Below are positions 4,856-5,080 of a stretch of 5,080 nt of DNA, in pieces; position 1 is the stretch's first letter, and every line of letters starts with the position of its first letter. Source of the DNA: Chloroflexota bacterium (GTDB taxonomy: Bacteria > Chloroflexota > Anaerolineae > DTPP01); NCBI GenBank assembly GCA_012514615.1, contig JAAYZY010000512.1, forward strand, positions 1 through 5,080, written 5' to 3'. The notes below the pieces were generated by a model. The model was given only the letters and a program-made list of their open reading frames with translations. It searched no databases and was not told the DNA's origin. Both the position numbers and the translations under genes were made by a program.

Positions 4856-5080
4856 ATGGAAAAGCTGAGAGGACGTAGTAGTCTGGTCGTGCTGGTCGCC
4901 GTGGTGGCGTTGCTCTGTGTGGGCTGCGCCTGCCTTTCTTCCGTATGTGCGCTGACGACCTGGGCTGTGAGACCGCTGGAGAGCATCCCGCTTCTCCGTC
5001 CTCTGGGGACAGCCATCGCCCAACCATCCACCTCCCCCACCGCAGCGCCGTGGGCGATCACCACCCCTCCCGGGCCCAGC
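4856..5080 (+). CDS. N-terminus of a secreted or lipoprotein-like protein (3' end outside the window)
   Basis: An open frame from ATG 4856 to the window edge gives 75 residues; a TGA directly precedes the ATG, so no longer start exists in frame. The N-terminus MEKLRGR is basic, followed by a hydrophobic core (LVVLVAVVALLCVGC, 10-24) and then Cys26 and Cys31. CVGC (21-24) resembles a lipobox with Cys in place of the usual Leu at -3, so a lipoprotein anchored at Cys24 is possible; otherwise this is an uncleaved signal anchor. From about residue 56 a Pro/Ser/Thr/Ala-rich stretch begins (PSTSPTAAP, then TTPPGP), like the low-complexity linkers that hold extracellular domains off the membrane in secreted proteins of GC-rich bacteria. 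No functional domain is reached. Codon choice is consistent with coding, and the upstream promoter supports expression. The product's function cannot be told. Confidence 0.65.
   Translation, partial: MEKLRGRSSLVVLVAVVALLCVGCACLSSVCALTTWAVRPLESIPLLRPLGTAIAQPSTSPTAAPWAITTPPGPS

Overview
The window is a GC-rich bacterial chromosomal segment, roughly two-thirds G+C by eye, with dense coding entirely on the + strand. The proteins use Arg almost to the exclusion of Lys. The promoters are of the standard housekeeping (sigma-70/SigA) type. A solo Cas4-like nuclease, a GH4 glycosidase, SurE, a BCAT and a bacterial PH-domain membrane protein together would fit a Chloroflexota (Anaerolineae/Caldilineae-like) genome. 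That assignment is inference from general gene style, not from any marker gene. No tRNA, rRNA, insertion sequence or CRISPR array was seen.

Layout: (1) 1-146 is the C-terminal end of an unidentified gene ending in a transmembrane helix. (2) 152-676 is a small PD-(D/E)XK nuclease of the Cas4/RecB-like family with an N-terminal membrane anchor, probably co-transcribed with the gene before it. (3) A consensus-type promoter overlaps the nuclease stop codon (TTGACA at 673). It drives a compact four-gene unit: a GH4 NAD/Mn-dependent glycosidase (742-2085), surE 5'/3'-nucleotidase (2067-2900), a branched-chain amino acid aminotransferase (2959-3876) and a tryptophan-rich membrane protein with a PH-like domain (3873-4715). 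(4) A GC-rich hairpin at 4714-4734 probably closes this unit. (5) A very good promoter (TTGACA-17-TACAAT) at 4755-4783 drives a secreted or lipoprotein-like gene that starts at 4856 and runs off the window.

The four genes of the central unit overlap or are closely spaced: a 19-nt overlap, a 58-nt gap and a 4-nt ATGA overlap. Three of the four start behind strong Shine-Dalgarno sequences. Their functions (sugar hydrolysis, nucleotide dephosphorylation, amino-acid transamination, membrane protein of unknown role) do not form one obvious pathway, so the unit looks like a housekeeping or metabolic operon of convenience.

I do not see compelling evidence for a new multi-gene system. The most unusual items are the membrane-anchored orphan Cas4-like nuclease, which keeps three of the usual four Fe-S cysteines; a perfect 8-bp tandem repeat overlapping the -10 region of the glycosidase promoter; a 10-bp direct repeat in the surE-ilvE gap; and the 10% tryptophan, lysine-free PH-domain membrane protein.
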